From Aquibium microcysteis (GTDB taxonomy: Bacteria > Pseudomonadota > Alphaproteobacteria > Rhizobiales > Rhizobiaceae), in NCBI RefSeq assembly GCF_014495845.1, contig NZ_CP061080.1, positions 5,384,001 through 5,448,000 of the forward strand: a DNA stretch of 64,000 nt, given 5' to 3'. How positions within the stretch are numbered: position 1 is the first letter of the stretch; the number at the start of each line of letters is the position of its first letter. Both the position numbers and the translations under genes were made by a program. Below the pieces are notes generated by a model that saw only the letters and a program-made list of their open reading frames with translations, did no database searches and was not told the origin of the DNA. Positions 1 to 8,145 of the stretch are shown here, in pieces.

Positions 1-461
1 TCGACGTCGACTACCATCACGGCAACGGCACGCAGGAGATCTTCTACGCGCGGAGCGACGTCCAGGTGCTCAACCTCCACGGCGACCCGAAGATGGAGTA
101 CCCCTACTTCCTCGGCTATGCCGACGAGCGCGGGGAGGGGGAGGGCGAAGGCTTCAACCACAACTACCCGCTGCCCTGGGGCACCGGCTGGGACGGCTGG
201 GGCGCGGCTCTGGTCGACGCCTGCCTGAAGCTGGTGGCGTTCGGTCCCGACGTGGTCGTCGTGTCGCTCGGCGTGGACACGTTCGAGCGCGACCCGATCT
301 CCAAGTTCAAGCTCGTCACCGAGGACTATCCCAGGATCGGCCGCCGCATCGCGGCGCTCGGCCTGCCGACGCTGTTCGTCATGGAGGGCGGCTACGCCGT
401 CGAGGAGATCGGCGTCAACGCGGTCGGCGTGCTCACGGGCTTCGAGGAGGGCAACGCGTGA
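1..461 (+). CDS. Histone deacetylase-like amidohydrolase, C-terminal part (probable acetylpolyamine amidohydrolase)
   Basis: The 5' end lies outside the window; the open frame runs from base 3 to a TGA at 459-461. The visible 152 residues are the C-terminal half of the zinc-dependent histone-deacetylase fold. DVDYHHGNGT carries two of the metal-binding positions, the later SLGVDTFERDP supplies the third Asp, and EGGY holds the Tyr that stabilises the transition state. In bacteria this family usually deacetylates acetylpolyamines or other small acetylated amines in the cytoplasm. The GTGA overlap with the following N-carbamoylputrescine amidase supports a role in polyamine catabolism. The family is clear; the substrate is inferred from the neighbour. 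Confidence 0.85.
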   Translation, partial: DVDYHHGNGTQEIFYARSDVQVLNLHGDPKMEYPYFLGYADERGEGEGEGFNHNYPLPWGTGWDGWGAALVDACLKLVAFGPDVVVVSLGVDTFERDPISKFKLVTEDYPRIGRRIAALGLPTLFVMEGGYAVEEIGVNAVGVLTGFEEGNA

Positions 462-1327
462 GCGGGATCGTCACCCTCGGCGTCGTCCAGTTCGCCTGTT
501 CGGACGACGTGGCCGAAAACGTCGCGACCGCCTCGCGTCTGGTGCGCGACGCGGCCGCGCGCGGCGCCAATGTCGTGCTGGTGCAGGAACTCTTCGAGGG
601 CCTCTATTTCTGCCAGGAGGAGGAGGCCGTCCATTTCGACCGCGCCCGGCCGCTGGAGGGGCATTTGACGATCGCCGCCTTCGCGGATCTCGCGCGCGAA
701 CTCGGGGTGGTGATCCCGGTCTCCTTCTTCGAGCGCCGCAACCAGGCCTTCTTCAACTCCGTCGCCATGGTCGACGACACGGGAACAGTGCTCGGCGTCT
801 ACCGCAAGTCGCACATTCCCGACGGTCCGGGCTACGAGGAGAAATTCTACTTCAGGCCCGGCGACACCGGCTTCAGGGTCTGGCAGACCCGCTTCGGCGC
901 CATCGGCGTCGGCATCTGCTGGGATCAGTGGTTTCCCGAGGCGGCCCGCGCGATGGCGCTGACGGGTGCGGAGATGCTGCTCTATCCGACCGCCATCGGC
1001 TCCGAGCCCGGCCGGCCGGACTTCGATTCCATGGAGCACTGGCGCATCACCATGCGCGGCCATGCGGCGGCCAACCTGATGCCCGTGGCCGCCGCCAACC
1101 GCATCGGCGCCGAGACCGTCGGCGGCAAGACCCAGACCTATTACGGCTCCTCCTTCATCGCGGGTGCTGCGGGCGAACTCCTGGCCGAGGCCGGCCGCGA
1201 CGGCGAGGCGGTTCTGACCGCGCGTTTCGACCGCGCCGCACTCGCCCGCCAGCGCGCCGCCTGGGGCCTGTTCCGCGACCGCCGCCCCGATCTCTACGGC
1301 GCGATCGCCACGGCCGACGGCGGCTGA
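458..1327 (+). CDS. aguB: N-carbamoylputrescine amidase (nitrilase superfamily)
   Basis: This 289-residue protein has the usual length of AguB, which hydrolyses N-carbamoylputrescine to putrescine, CO2 and ammonia in the arginine/agmatine route. The nitrilase Glu-Lys-Cys triad is visible: E44 in VQELFEG, K117 in YRKSHIPD, and the nucleophile C154 in GICWDQWFPE. The WDQWFPE context after the Cys is typical of the carbamoylputrescine amidase/beta-ureidopropionase branch. The GTG start overlaps the TGA of the preceding amidohydrolase by 4 bp, so the two are probably translationally coupled. A related omega-amidase activity cannot be excluded from sequence alone. Confidence 0.85.
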   Translation: MSGIVTLGVVQFACSDDVAENVATASRLVRDAAARGANVVLVQELFEGLYFCQEEEAVHFDRARPLEGHLTIAAFADLARELGVVIPVSFFERRNQAFFNSVAMVDDTGTVLGVYRKSHIPDGPGYEEKFYFRPGDTGFRVWQTRFGAIGVGICWDQWFPEAARAMALTGAEMLLYPTAIGSEPGRPDFDSMEHWRITMRGHAAANLMPVAAANRIGAETVGGKTQTYYGSSFIAGAAGELLAEAGRDGEAVLTARFDRAALARQRAAWGLFRDRRPDLYGAIATADGG

Positions 1328-1512
1328 GGGGATGGGACGGAATGCCCGTATGCCTGCCCAGGCCGGGAAGCGCCAGGATTTCAGGGAGCGTTCTTTCGCA
1401 TCCTCGGTCGATCCACACACTCTGACCGCTTCGTGATGCCTGCCGCGCGGCGGGGTGCTACCGCCCGTCGCGCAACTGTGGTGTATCGAGGGCTCAGAGC
1501 AGGGGAACCGGC

Positions 1513-3336
1513 ATGGCGGCAGAGGCGGGCGGCAACGAACTGGTCCAGGTGGTGGCGCTGCTGGCCGCGGGCGTCGTGGCCGTGCCGATCTTCAAGCGCC
1601 TCGGCCTCGGCTCGATCCTCGGCTATCTCGCCGCCGGCCTGACCATCGGCCCCTTCGGCTTCGGCCTCTTCGACGATCCGGAAGCGATCCTGCACGTCGC
1701 CGAACTCGGCGTCGTCATGTTCCTCTTCATCATCGGGCTGGAGATGCGGCCGTCCCGGCTCTGGGGTCTGCGCAGGGAGATCTTCGGTCTCGGCCTGCTG
1801 CAGGTCGCGGCCTGCGCCGCACTTCTGACCGGCGTCGGCGTCGCGCTCGGCCTTTCCCCCATGGTCGCCTTCGTCGCCGGCTCCGGCTTCGTGCTCACCT
1901 CGACCGCGATCGTCATGCAGCTGCTCGAGGAGCGCGGCGACATCGCCACCGCGGCCGGCCAGCGCATGGTCTCGATCCTGCTGTTCGAGGACCTGATGAT
2001 CGTGCCGCTGCTGGCGCTCATCGCCTTCCTGGCGCCGGGCGGCGAGGAGGCCACGCTCGCCGGCCGCCTCGCCGACGTCGGCATCGGCGTCGGCGCGATT
2101 CTCGGCCTGCTCGTCGCCGGGCGCTGGCTGCTCAATCCGATGTTTCGCATCCTGGCCGACGCCCATGCGCGCGAGGTGATGACGGCCGCCGCCCTGCTCG
2201 TCGTGCTGGGCTCCGCGCTCGCCATGCAGCTCGGCGGCCTGTCGATGGCCATGGGGGCCTTCCTCGCCGGCGTTCTCCTGTCGGAATCGAGCTTCCGCCA
2301 CCAGCTCGAGGCCGATGTCGAGCCCTTCCGCGGCATCCTGCTCGGCCTGTTCTTCCTTGCCGTCGGCATGTCGCTCGATCTCGCCGTGGTGGCCGGGAAC
2401 TGGGCGATCGTCGCGCTGTCGGTCGTGGTCTACATGGCCGTCAAGGCGGCCGGCATCTATGCGGTGGCGCGCCTGCTGCGCCACGGCCACGGTCAGGCGC
2501 TGGAGCGCGCCGTGGTGATGGCACAGGGCGGCGAGTTCGCCTTCGTGCTCTATTCGGCGGCGGCGGGCGTCGGCCTGATCGACGGCACCACCAACGCCGT
2601 CCTCACCGCCATCGTCATCATCTCCATGGTGCTGACGCCGCTCGCCATTCTCGGCCTGCGCCGGATGATGCCGCGCCCGGCGGAAGACATGGACGGCGTC
2701 GATCTGGCCGACGGGCTCGACGGCAGCGTCCTGGTCATCGGCTTCGGCCGCTTCGGCCAGGTCGCCGCCCAGCCGCTGCTGCTGCGCGGCATCGACGTGT
2801 CGATCATCGACAACGACGTCGAGATGATCAAGGTCGCCGCCACCTTCGGCTTCAAGGTCTATTACGGCGACGGCGCCCGGCTCGACATCCTGCATGCCGC
2901 CGGCGCCGGGCGGGCGCGCGCGGTGCTGGTCTGCGTCGACAAGGCCGAGGCGGCCATCCGCATCGTCGAGCACCTGAAGGCCGAGTTCCCGCTGGTGCCG
3001 GTGCTGGCACGCGCCTGGGACCGCGGTACCGCGCTCGACCTGATCCACGCCGGCGTCGACTTCCAGATCCGCGAGACGGTGGAATCCGCCTTCGCCTTCG
3101 GCGAGACCACGCTGAAGACGCTCGGCCTCGACGAGGCCGAGGCCGCCGAGATCATGCAGGACGTGCGCCGGCGCGACGCCGAGCGGCTGGAGATGCAGCT
3201 CACCGGAGGCATGTATGCCGGCACCGGCCTCCTCAAGGGCAACGCCCCGACGCCCGCCCCGCTGTCACAGCCGAGGAAGCCCGGCCAGGTGATGAATCCC
3301 GGCGCGGCGCCGTCCCCGCCGACGGGCGGCAACTGA
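1513..3336 (+). CDS. Monovalent cation:proton antiporter, CPA2 (KefB/KefC-like) with TrkA-N domain
   Basis: This is a 607-residue inner-membrane protein. The first ~390 residues are about twelve hydrophobic segments of the Na+/H+ exchanger fold. A cytoplasmic Rossmann TrkA-N domain starts near residue 403, with the nucleotide motif GFGRFGQ, followed by a charged and then Pro-rich tail. Such proteins exchange K+ (or Na+) for H+; Kef members are glutathione-gated K+ efflux systems. No KefF/KefG ancillary gene is adjacent, so gating by a glutathione adduct is not supported here. It stands alone, about 185 bp after aguB. The tail from about residue 580 is low complexity. Confidence 0.85.
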   Translation: MAAEAGGNELVQVVALLAAGVVAVPIFKRLGLGSILGYLAAGLTIGPFGFGLFDDPEAILHVAELGVVMFLFIIGLEMRPSRLWGLRREIFGLGLLQVAACAALLTGVGVALGLSPMVAFVAGSGFVLTSTAIVMQLLEERGDIATAAGQRMVSILLFEDLMIVPLLALIAFLAPGGEEATLAGRLADVGIGVGAILGLLVAGRWLLNPMFRILADAHAREVMTAAALLVVLGSALAMQLGGLSMAMGAFLAGVLLSESSFRHQLEADVEPFRGILLGLFFLAVGMSLDLAVVAGNWAIVALSVVVYMAVKAAGIYAVARLLRHGHGQALERAVVMAQGGEFAFVLYSAAAGVGLIDGTTNAVLTAIVIISMVLTPLAILGLRRMMPRPAEDMDGVDLADGLDGSVLVIGFGRFGQVAAQPLLLRGIDVSIIDNDVEMIKVAATFGFKVYYGDGARLDILHAAGAGRARAVLVCVDKAEAAIRIVEHLKAEFPLVPVLARAWDRGTALDLIHAGVDFQIRETVESAFAFGETTLKTLGLDEAEAAEIMQDVRRRDAERLEMQLTGGMYAGTGLLKGNAPTPAPLSQPRKPGQVMNPGAAPSPPTGGN

Positions 3337-3499
3337 CCGTCCGCGCCACGGCCGCCGGCGGCCGGCCTGCACGGCAGGAGGGCAGCCGGCAGTCGAACCT
3401 GCCGATCGATAAGACTTTCCGTGGCGGGAGGCAGGGTCGTTAAGGTTGTCATGCTAGCCTTCTTCCCGCGGGCGTCGCGCGGCGGCGTCGAACGGGATC

Positions 3500-4708
3500 A
3501 TGATCGTGACGACAGGCAGGCTCCATTACGTCGACTGGCTCCGGGTTCTGGCCTTCGGCCTGCTCATTGTCTACCACTGCTCGGTCGCCTTCTTCCCCGA
3601 CATGTCCTGGCTGGTGAAGAGCGGCGAGACGAGCCAGGTCCTGTCATGGGCGATGGATTTCCCGCGTGCCTGGCGGCTGGCGCTGCTCTTCTTCGTCTCC
3701 GGCATGGGCACCTGGTTCGCCTTCCGCTCCGCGCCGGGCTTGACCTTCCTGCGCGACCGCACGCTGCGGCTGCTGGTGCCGCTGCTCTTCGCCATGGCCG
3801 TCGTGGTGGTGCCGCAGGTCTGGCTCGAGCGGGTGATGGAGGAGGGCTACCAGGGCTCGCTCGTCACCTTCTGGATCGAGCGCTACTTCACCGAGGGAAA
3901 ATACCCGTCCGGCAACATCACCTGGGCCCACATGTGGTTCGTGGCCTATCTGCTGGTCATGGCCGTCGGCCTGTTCCCGGTCTTCCGCTTCCTGCAGTCG
4001 CCGCGGGGCGTGGTCCTGTCGCGCGCCTTCGCCGCCTTCGTGCGCTCGCCCTTCGTCTTCCTGCTCTTCCTGGTGCCGCTGGCGCTCAACCTGGCGCTGA
4101 CGCCCGTCTTCCCGCGCCAGACCAACGCGCTCTACAATGACGGCGCCTGGTTCGCGGTCTGGGCGTCCTGGTTCGGCTTCGGCTTCCTGTTTGCCCGCCA
4201 CCATGCGGAGATCATCGGCTCCGTCGTCGCCCGCCGCTGGACCAGCGCCGTGCTGGCGGCGGGCCTCACCGCCGCGCTCTACGCCTTCTGCTTCCTGCCT
4301 GCCGCCGATGCGGCCGCCTCGCTCGGCTCCTGGGAGAATCAGACGCCGGCCTTCAAGGCGCTCGACTTCGCGCTCGCCTGGACGATGATCCTGGCCTGCA
4401 TCGGCTTCGCCGCCCGCCATCTCGACCGCCGCAGCGCCGCACTCGCCTGGCTGAACGGCAAGGTCTTCGCGCTCTACATCGTCCACCAGACCGTCATCGT
4501 CTGGGCGCTCTATCACGTGCTGCCCATCGAGGCCGGCGCCTGGACGAAATTCGGCCTCGTCGTCGCCATCACCGTCGCCGTCTCGCTGGCCATCGCGGTG
4601 GCCGCCGAACGCCTGCCCTGGCCGCTGCGGCTGGCCTTCGGCTTCGCCGACCGCCCGGCAGTACCCCGCGGCGTCTCCCCCGAACGCGCCGGCCGCCCGG
4701 TGAGCTAG
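3500..4708 (+). CDS. Acyltransferase 3 family membrane protein
   Basis: This 402-residue integral membrane protein has about ten hydrophobic segments. The N-terminal pattern is typical of the acyltransferase-3 family: YVDWLRVLA in the first helix and the His of VYHC about ten residues later, equivalent to the conserved R-x(n)-H. These enzymes O-acylate (often O-acetylate or succinylate) glycans, glucans or lipids exposed at the membrane. The gene stands between the antiporter and tRNA-Arg with its own ~160 bp upstream gap. The closest functional idea is OpgC-like glucan succinylation, but the substrate cannot be read from the sequence. Confidence 0.75.
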   Translation: MIVTTGRLHYVDWLRVLAFGLLIVYHCSVAFFPDMSWLVKSGETSQVLSWAMDFPRAWRLALLFFVSGMGTWFAFRSAPGLTFLRDRTLRLLVPLLFAMAVVVVPQVWLERVMEEGYQGSLVTFWIERYFTEGKYPSGNITWAHMWFVAYLLVMAVGLFPVFRFLQSPRGVVLSRAFAAFVRSPFVFLLFLVPLALNLALTPVFPRQTNALYNDGAWFAVWASWFGFGFLFARHHAEIIGSVVARRWTSAVLAAGLTAALYAFCFLPAADAAASLGSWENQTPAFKALDFALAWTMILACIGFAARHLDRRSAALAWLNGKVFALYIVHQTVIVWALYHVLPIEAGAWTKFGLVVAITVAVSLAIAVAAERLPWPLRLAFGFADRPAVPRGVSPERAGRPVS

Positions 4709-4814
4709 AACCGACATCGGCTGTTGAAGCGGCGCGCCGCTTCGGCTATGAAGCCCTTGCCCAAGTCGCTTCCTCGCGGCCCGGGCCGATGCGGGAACCA
4801 CGTTCTCGCGGCGC

Positions 4815-4891
4815 GCACCCGTAGCTCAGCTGGATAGAGTGCTGCCCTCCGAAGGCAGAGGTCACAGGTTCGAATCCTGTCGGGTGCGCCA
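4815..4891 (+). tRNA. tRNA-Arg (anticodon CCG)
   Basis: A full 77-nt cloverleaf folds by eye. The acceptor stem GCACCCG pairs with CGGGTGC. The D-arm is GCTC...GAGT, and the anticodon stem CTGCC/GGCAG holds loop CTCCGAA with anticodon CCG. The T-arm ACAGG-TTCGAAT-CCTGT precedes discriminator G and an encoded CCA. The 3' half is overlapped by the last codons of the serine recombinase on the other strand, which marks it as the attachment site of the neighbouring element. Confidence 0.97.
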
Positions 4892-6457
4892 ATCATGAAC
4901 AGAACTGGGCACTGATTGTTGACCTGTGGCGAGTACCTCGTCACGGAGTCGCGACGTCGGTCCTACAATCCGAATAGCGTCTTCGGAAACAACGATTCGA
5001 TCAACTACTGATCGCAGGTAGGCTTTGCGCAGGGTCACTGCACCCTTGGTGACGCGCTGACGAAACATGTCAGAGAACTGCACGATCATTTCGGGCGAAA
5101 TGCCGGGACGATCTGTCAGTTTTCGCCTCGACCGACGGACTGCCTCCTCAGCGATCGCGACCTCGGTCTGCGAGCGTTCGATGCGCTCCTTGAGCATACC
5201 ATCGAGCTTCATGACACCCTGCTCGATCGCGTCGTAGAGCCTGGAGAGGCCAGCACGCTTTTCGGAAAGTTCGGCTTCGACTCGAATGGCCTCTGACTTC
5301 AAGGCACCTTGGCGATCGTGATGCCTGGACTCGAGGTCGGTCAGGAGTGCGGCGACGCGTTCTGGTACAAGCACCTTTTCCAGGACAGCCGAGACTGAGG
5401 CATCGTCAAGCTTGTCCATGGGAATGGACAAGCCTTCACATGCCTCCTTGCCGCGCGACTGAGCGCCCGCGCACGTATAATACCTATACCGGCCGCCCTT
5501 GCCTGTACGAATGGTCATCATGCCGTTGCATTTCGCGCAGCGCGCAAGACCAGTCAGGAGAATAGGTCCGGACACGACACGAGGGTTCTCGGTCTTCGGG
5601 TTCTTGCTTTTGAGGCGGCTCTGGACCTTCTGGAATGTCGCCTCCGGGATGATGGCGGGGCACTCGACCCGTACAACCTCTTGCGGCGGACGCTTCTTGC
5701 GAGTTGTCGAATCCCGTGAACCGAAACAGTAATAGCCAATGTAGGCAGTGTTCGTGAGGATCACATAAAGCGGACCGACGTGCCAAAGCTTACCACGGCG
5801 CGTCCGGTATCCATGCTGGTTCAGCCAAACGACGAGCGCTTTGCACCCGAGGGGTCCGGACGAGCCATCGCCATTAAGGTATAGGTCGAATATCTTTTTG
5901 ACAATTTTTTCTTCTACGGGGTCAATAGCAAGCTTCTTCTTGTCTTTTCCGTGCAGGTGGTCAACTATTTTGGTGGTGTACCCAAGAGGGGGCGTCGAAC
6001 CGTTCCAGAAGCCCTTCTTGGCGTTCTCCGTCATGACGCGCTTCACGTTCTTCGCGTTATCGCGAGAGGAATGCGCATCGACGGCTGCAAGGATCTGTCT
6101 ATTAAGGATCCCACCGTCACCATCGTCAATATTCTGGGTGGCGCTTACAAGAGTTATCCCCAAGCGATTGAGCTCGGTGGCATACGTTTCAAACAAACCG
6201 AGCTCGCGGAAAAATCGGCTGGTTGAATACACGAGGACAATGTCAAAGGCGCCTGCGCGGGCATCAGACATCATGCGCTGGAGCTCAGGGCGCTTGTCAT
6301 TTTTAGCGGTTTTCCCCCGCTCGACATACTCGTCGACGATCGTCCACCCTCTACGCACGGCCACGTATTCCTCGAGGCACCTCGTCTGCGCGGGTAGGCT
6401 CAGGTCATGGGCGGCCTGACGTCCGGTCGACACTCGGGTGTAGGTCGCTACACGCAT
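4862..6457 (-). CDS. Large serine recombinase (resolvase/integrase with zinc ribbon)
   Basis: This 531-residue protein has the layout of serine integrases. The N-terminal resolvase domain (about 1-140) has the nucleophile S10 in YTRVSTGRQ and the later VYSTSRFFR motif. A recombinase domain (about 150-260) follows. A zinc beta-ribbon has Cys pairs in CAKCNG and, further on, TCAG and EAC. A charged coiled-coil stretch lies near 370-440. Such enzymes integrate and excise mobile elements. Its last nine codons and its stop codon are the reverse complement of the tRNA-Arg 3' end, so the coding end was created at the junction with the tRNA. Base composition is lower in GC than in the flanking chromosome, especially around 5880-5960. 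It is probably the recombinase of the element inserted here. Confidence 0.9.
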   Translation of the reverse strand: MRVATYTRVSTGRQAAHDLSLPAQTRCLEEYVAVRRGWTIVDEYVERGKTAKNDKRPELQRMMSDARAGAFDIVLVYSTSRFFRELGLFETYATELNRLGITLVSATQNIDDGDGGILNRQILAAVDAHSSRDNAKNVKRVMTENAKKGFWNGSTPPLGYTTKIVDHLHGKDKKKLAIDPVEEKIVKKIFDLYLNGDGSSGPLGCKALVVWLNQHGYRTRRGKLWHVGPLYVILTNTAYIGYYCFGSRDSTTRKKRPPQEVVRVECPAIIPEATFQKVQSRLKSKNPKTENPRVVSGPILLTGLARCAKCNGMMTIRTGKGGRYRYYTCAGAQSRGKEACEGLSIPMDKLDDASVSAVLEKVLVPERVAALLTDLESRHHDRQGALKSEAIRVEAELSEKRAGLSRLYDAIEQGVMKLDGMLKERIERSQTEVAIAEEAVRRSRRKLTDRPGISPEMIVQFSDMFRQRVTKGAVTLRKAYLRSVVDRIVVSEDAIRIVGPTSRLRDEVLATGQQSVPSSVHDWRTRQDSNL

Positions 6458-6467
6458 CTACGTTCCT

Positions 6468-6689
6468 TCACTCACTGTTTTCACTCACCGTTGCGGATCC
6501 CAGGGCGCCCGTCCAGCTGATTTGAGGCGCAAGGTTTCCACATTGCTGGCGTTCGAAAAGCTGGTCCAGTTCATTGCGAAAGAACTGGTCGATCACGTCG
6601 ATTTCTGCCGGCAAAGGAAGGGCTGCGATAGTCGCTGACGCGGCCCTCGTCTCCCGCTGCTTCTTCGTGCTGGTTCGGCGCTTCGGCAT
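6468..6689 (-). CDS. Small hypothetical protein upstream of the recombinase
   Basis: This is a possible 73-residue protein with a basic Arg/Lys-rich N-terminus and a middle part rich in acidic and Leu residues (DVIDQFFRNELDQLFE). It ends 10 bp before the recombinase start on the same strand, so the two could be co-transcribed. I recognise no family. A good ribosome-binding site is not visible before the ATG, which lowers confidence. It could be a small accessory factor or a chance frame. Confidence 0.4.
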   Translation of the reverse strand: MPKRRTSTKKQRETRAASATIAALPLPAEIDVIDQFFRNELDQLFERQQCGNLAPQISWTGALGSATVSENSE

Positions 6690-6719
6690 CCGAACCGTAT
6701 TGCTGTTGTCTCGCGATGA

Positions 6720-6799
6720 CGAGTCGCATTTAAATGGGAAAGCGGTACAAGCGTCTGATTTTGCTAGAAGAAGGGCCTTGCCGATTTAAATGTGACTCG
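6720..6799. repeat. Inverted repeat of CGAGTCRCATTTAAAT around a 48-bp spacer
   Basis: The left arm at 6720-6735 and the right arm at 6784-6799 (reverse complemented) share 15 of 16 bases. Each arm contains the rare AT-rich palindrome ATTTAAAT in a GC-rich region. It lies upstream of the recombinase pair on one side and of the small gene at 6854 on the other. It could be a regulatory site or a recombinase-binding site. Confidence 0.6.
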
Positions 6800-6853
6800 A
6801 GCCTTGGAGATTTGCGTCAGGCTTACGCGTCATTGCCAAACACGGAGGTTGAT

Positions 6854-7006
6854 ATGACGAAGAAGCCTGAACCCGAACCCTTGATTGTGACGCGGAGAGT
6901 GTTGCCCACTGCCGGCAATCGGCAGCGGATCATCTACGAGATCGATGCCAACCCCAGCTTTCGGCTGCTTCAGCTCAACGAGAACAAGAAGCCGCCGAAG
7001 ACCTGA
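6854..7006 (+). CDS. Small hypothetical protein (50 aa)
   Basis: The frame is open further upstream, but I chose the ATG at 6854. It has a strong Shine-Dalgarno GGAGG at 6844-6848, five bases before the start, and the residues upstream look like non-coding translation. The product is a short, charged, Lys/Pro-rich protein with a central RQRIIYEIDANPSF. No family is recognised. The hairpin just downstream (7028-7049) may end its transcript. It lies inside the tRNA-linked island. Confidence 0.55.
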   Translation: MTKKPEPEPLIVTRRVLPTAGNRQRIIYEIDANPSFRLLQLNENKKPPKT

Positions 7007-7027
7007 GAGCGCATGTCGAACAATGCG

Positions 7028-7049
7028 GCGGCGGCTAGGTTGCCGCCGC
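7028..7049 (+). terminator. Possible terminator hairpin
   Basis: GCGGCGGC (7028-7035) pairs perfectly with GCCGCCGC (7042-7049) around a six-base loop, 22 bp after the small gene's stop codon. No run of T follows, so intrinsic termination is uncertain. Confidence 0.4.
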
Positions 7050-7235
7050 TTACTCGTTGTCGGTAGCCACCGAGTTCCCATGAAGCAGGAAGCGCGGAGG
7101 CTGCCACCGAGGTGCTCACGTTCCGTAAACTCGGCCGCGTTGGCTTCACTGCAAATCTCCATGCAGTGTTAACGCCAATCCCTCTAGCTAAGGCCACGCG
7201 GCAGAGCCTGAGCACTGTCAGCAATCTTTCCGAGT

Positions 7236-8033
7236 ATGTTCTCTAGAGAAAATAGGTTCCCAAAAATGAGGCCTCCTTTCGCAACAATCCTCTCCGAAGA
7301 ACCAGCGGTTGAACCTGACGCCGAAAGCTTCTTCTATCATTTCACCGATTCTCATCTATTCAAGTGCATGATGTCAGTTCCGCGCGCGATCGAACTGGTC
7401 GAACGTGGTGGAGACGCAGCTGTCATCGCCACTTTTCGGGAAGAGATGGACCTGTCCGCGCGCATAGCAGAGGCCTGCTCGTCGAAACAGTTTTTCTGGG
7501 GGTGGCTGCCGATCGTTTTCCCTCAGGAGCGGCTCGAAAGGGCACACATACACTTGCCACTCAAGGATCTCGAGCAGATGCAGCAGGGGAAATGCATTCC
7601 CATCGCGTTTCACGCCGGGGTAGCACTGGACACCCCGCCTCGCGGCCGACCTGAGCGCACAGCCGTCGCCGCAGCGACAAGAAAAGTATACCTCGCGCTG
7701 GGATATCAGGTGCTTCGGGTGGTAGCAGGCGCTTGCGGAGAGATTGCGGGTACTTCCAGCGGGAGAAGGGATTTCGCCGGTGATCTGCTCGAGCCGATCC
7801 TAGCTCCCCTCAATCGCATTGCCTACAAGCCCCGCGAAGAAGGGGACGCGCCGCGGCGCGTCGAAGAACTCAACCGATTTGGACCCGAGGTTTGGGGCGA
7901 ACTTTTCCCTCGCGTCAAGCCTACTCACCGGGCTCAGGCGTTCGGAGAAGGCTTTATGGAAGAGGGGCGAGAAATCGTCCGCTCCGCAAATTCTCGTCGC
8001 GTTACCCTGGACAACCTGATGTCGCAGATGTGA
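7236..8033 (+). CDS. Hypothetical island protein, 3' end overrun by the IS21 element
   Basis: This 265-residue protein belongs to no family I recognise. It is soluble, with no signal or membrane segment; visible features are a Trp-rich stretch (QFFWGWLPIVFP) near residue 90 and a charged C-terminal third. Its TGA (8031-8033) is formed by the left end of the IS21 element, so the original gene probably continued. Joining base 8028 directly to 10520 keeps an open frame for a further 66 codons. An alternative start is the ATG at 7266. No clear ribosome-binding site precedes either start. The protein may therefore be truncated. Confidence 0.55.
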   Translation: MFSRENRFPKMRPPFATILSEEPAVEPDAESFFYHFTDSHLFKCMMSVPRAIELVERGGDAAVIATFREEMDLSARIAEACSSKQFFWGWLPIVFPQERLERAHIHLPLKDLEQMQQGKCIPIAFHAGVALDTPPRGRPERTAVAAATRKVYLALGYQVLRVVAGACGEIAGTSSGRRDFAGDLLEPILAPLNRIAYKPREEGDAPRRVEELNRFGPEVWGELFPRVKPTHRAQAFGEGFMEEGREIVRSANSRRVTLDNLMSQM

Positions 8034-8145
8034 ATCGGCATGCAATTTTGACCCCCTAGACGGGAGGATCGGCGTCCAATTTTGACCCCCCTCGTGAAGT
8101 CGATCTGCGACCATCCGTTCGTTTTGGCGAGCGGGTGGAGAGGGG

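Noticed and set aside
1381..3048. Long minus-strand frame over the antiporter gene
   Set aside because: Asp/His/Gly/Gln-rich translation with no family, a shadow of the GC-rich antiporter gene on the opposite strand.
4705..4944. Minus-strand frame with [20 protein letters not shown]
   Set aside because: This is the well-known spurious translation across a tRNA gene; the tRNA-Arg cloverleaf explains it.
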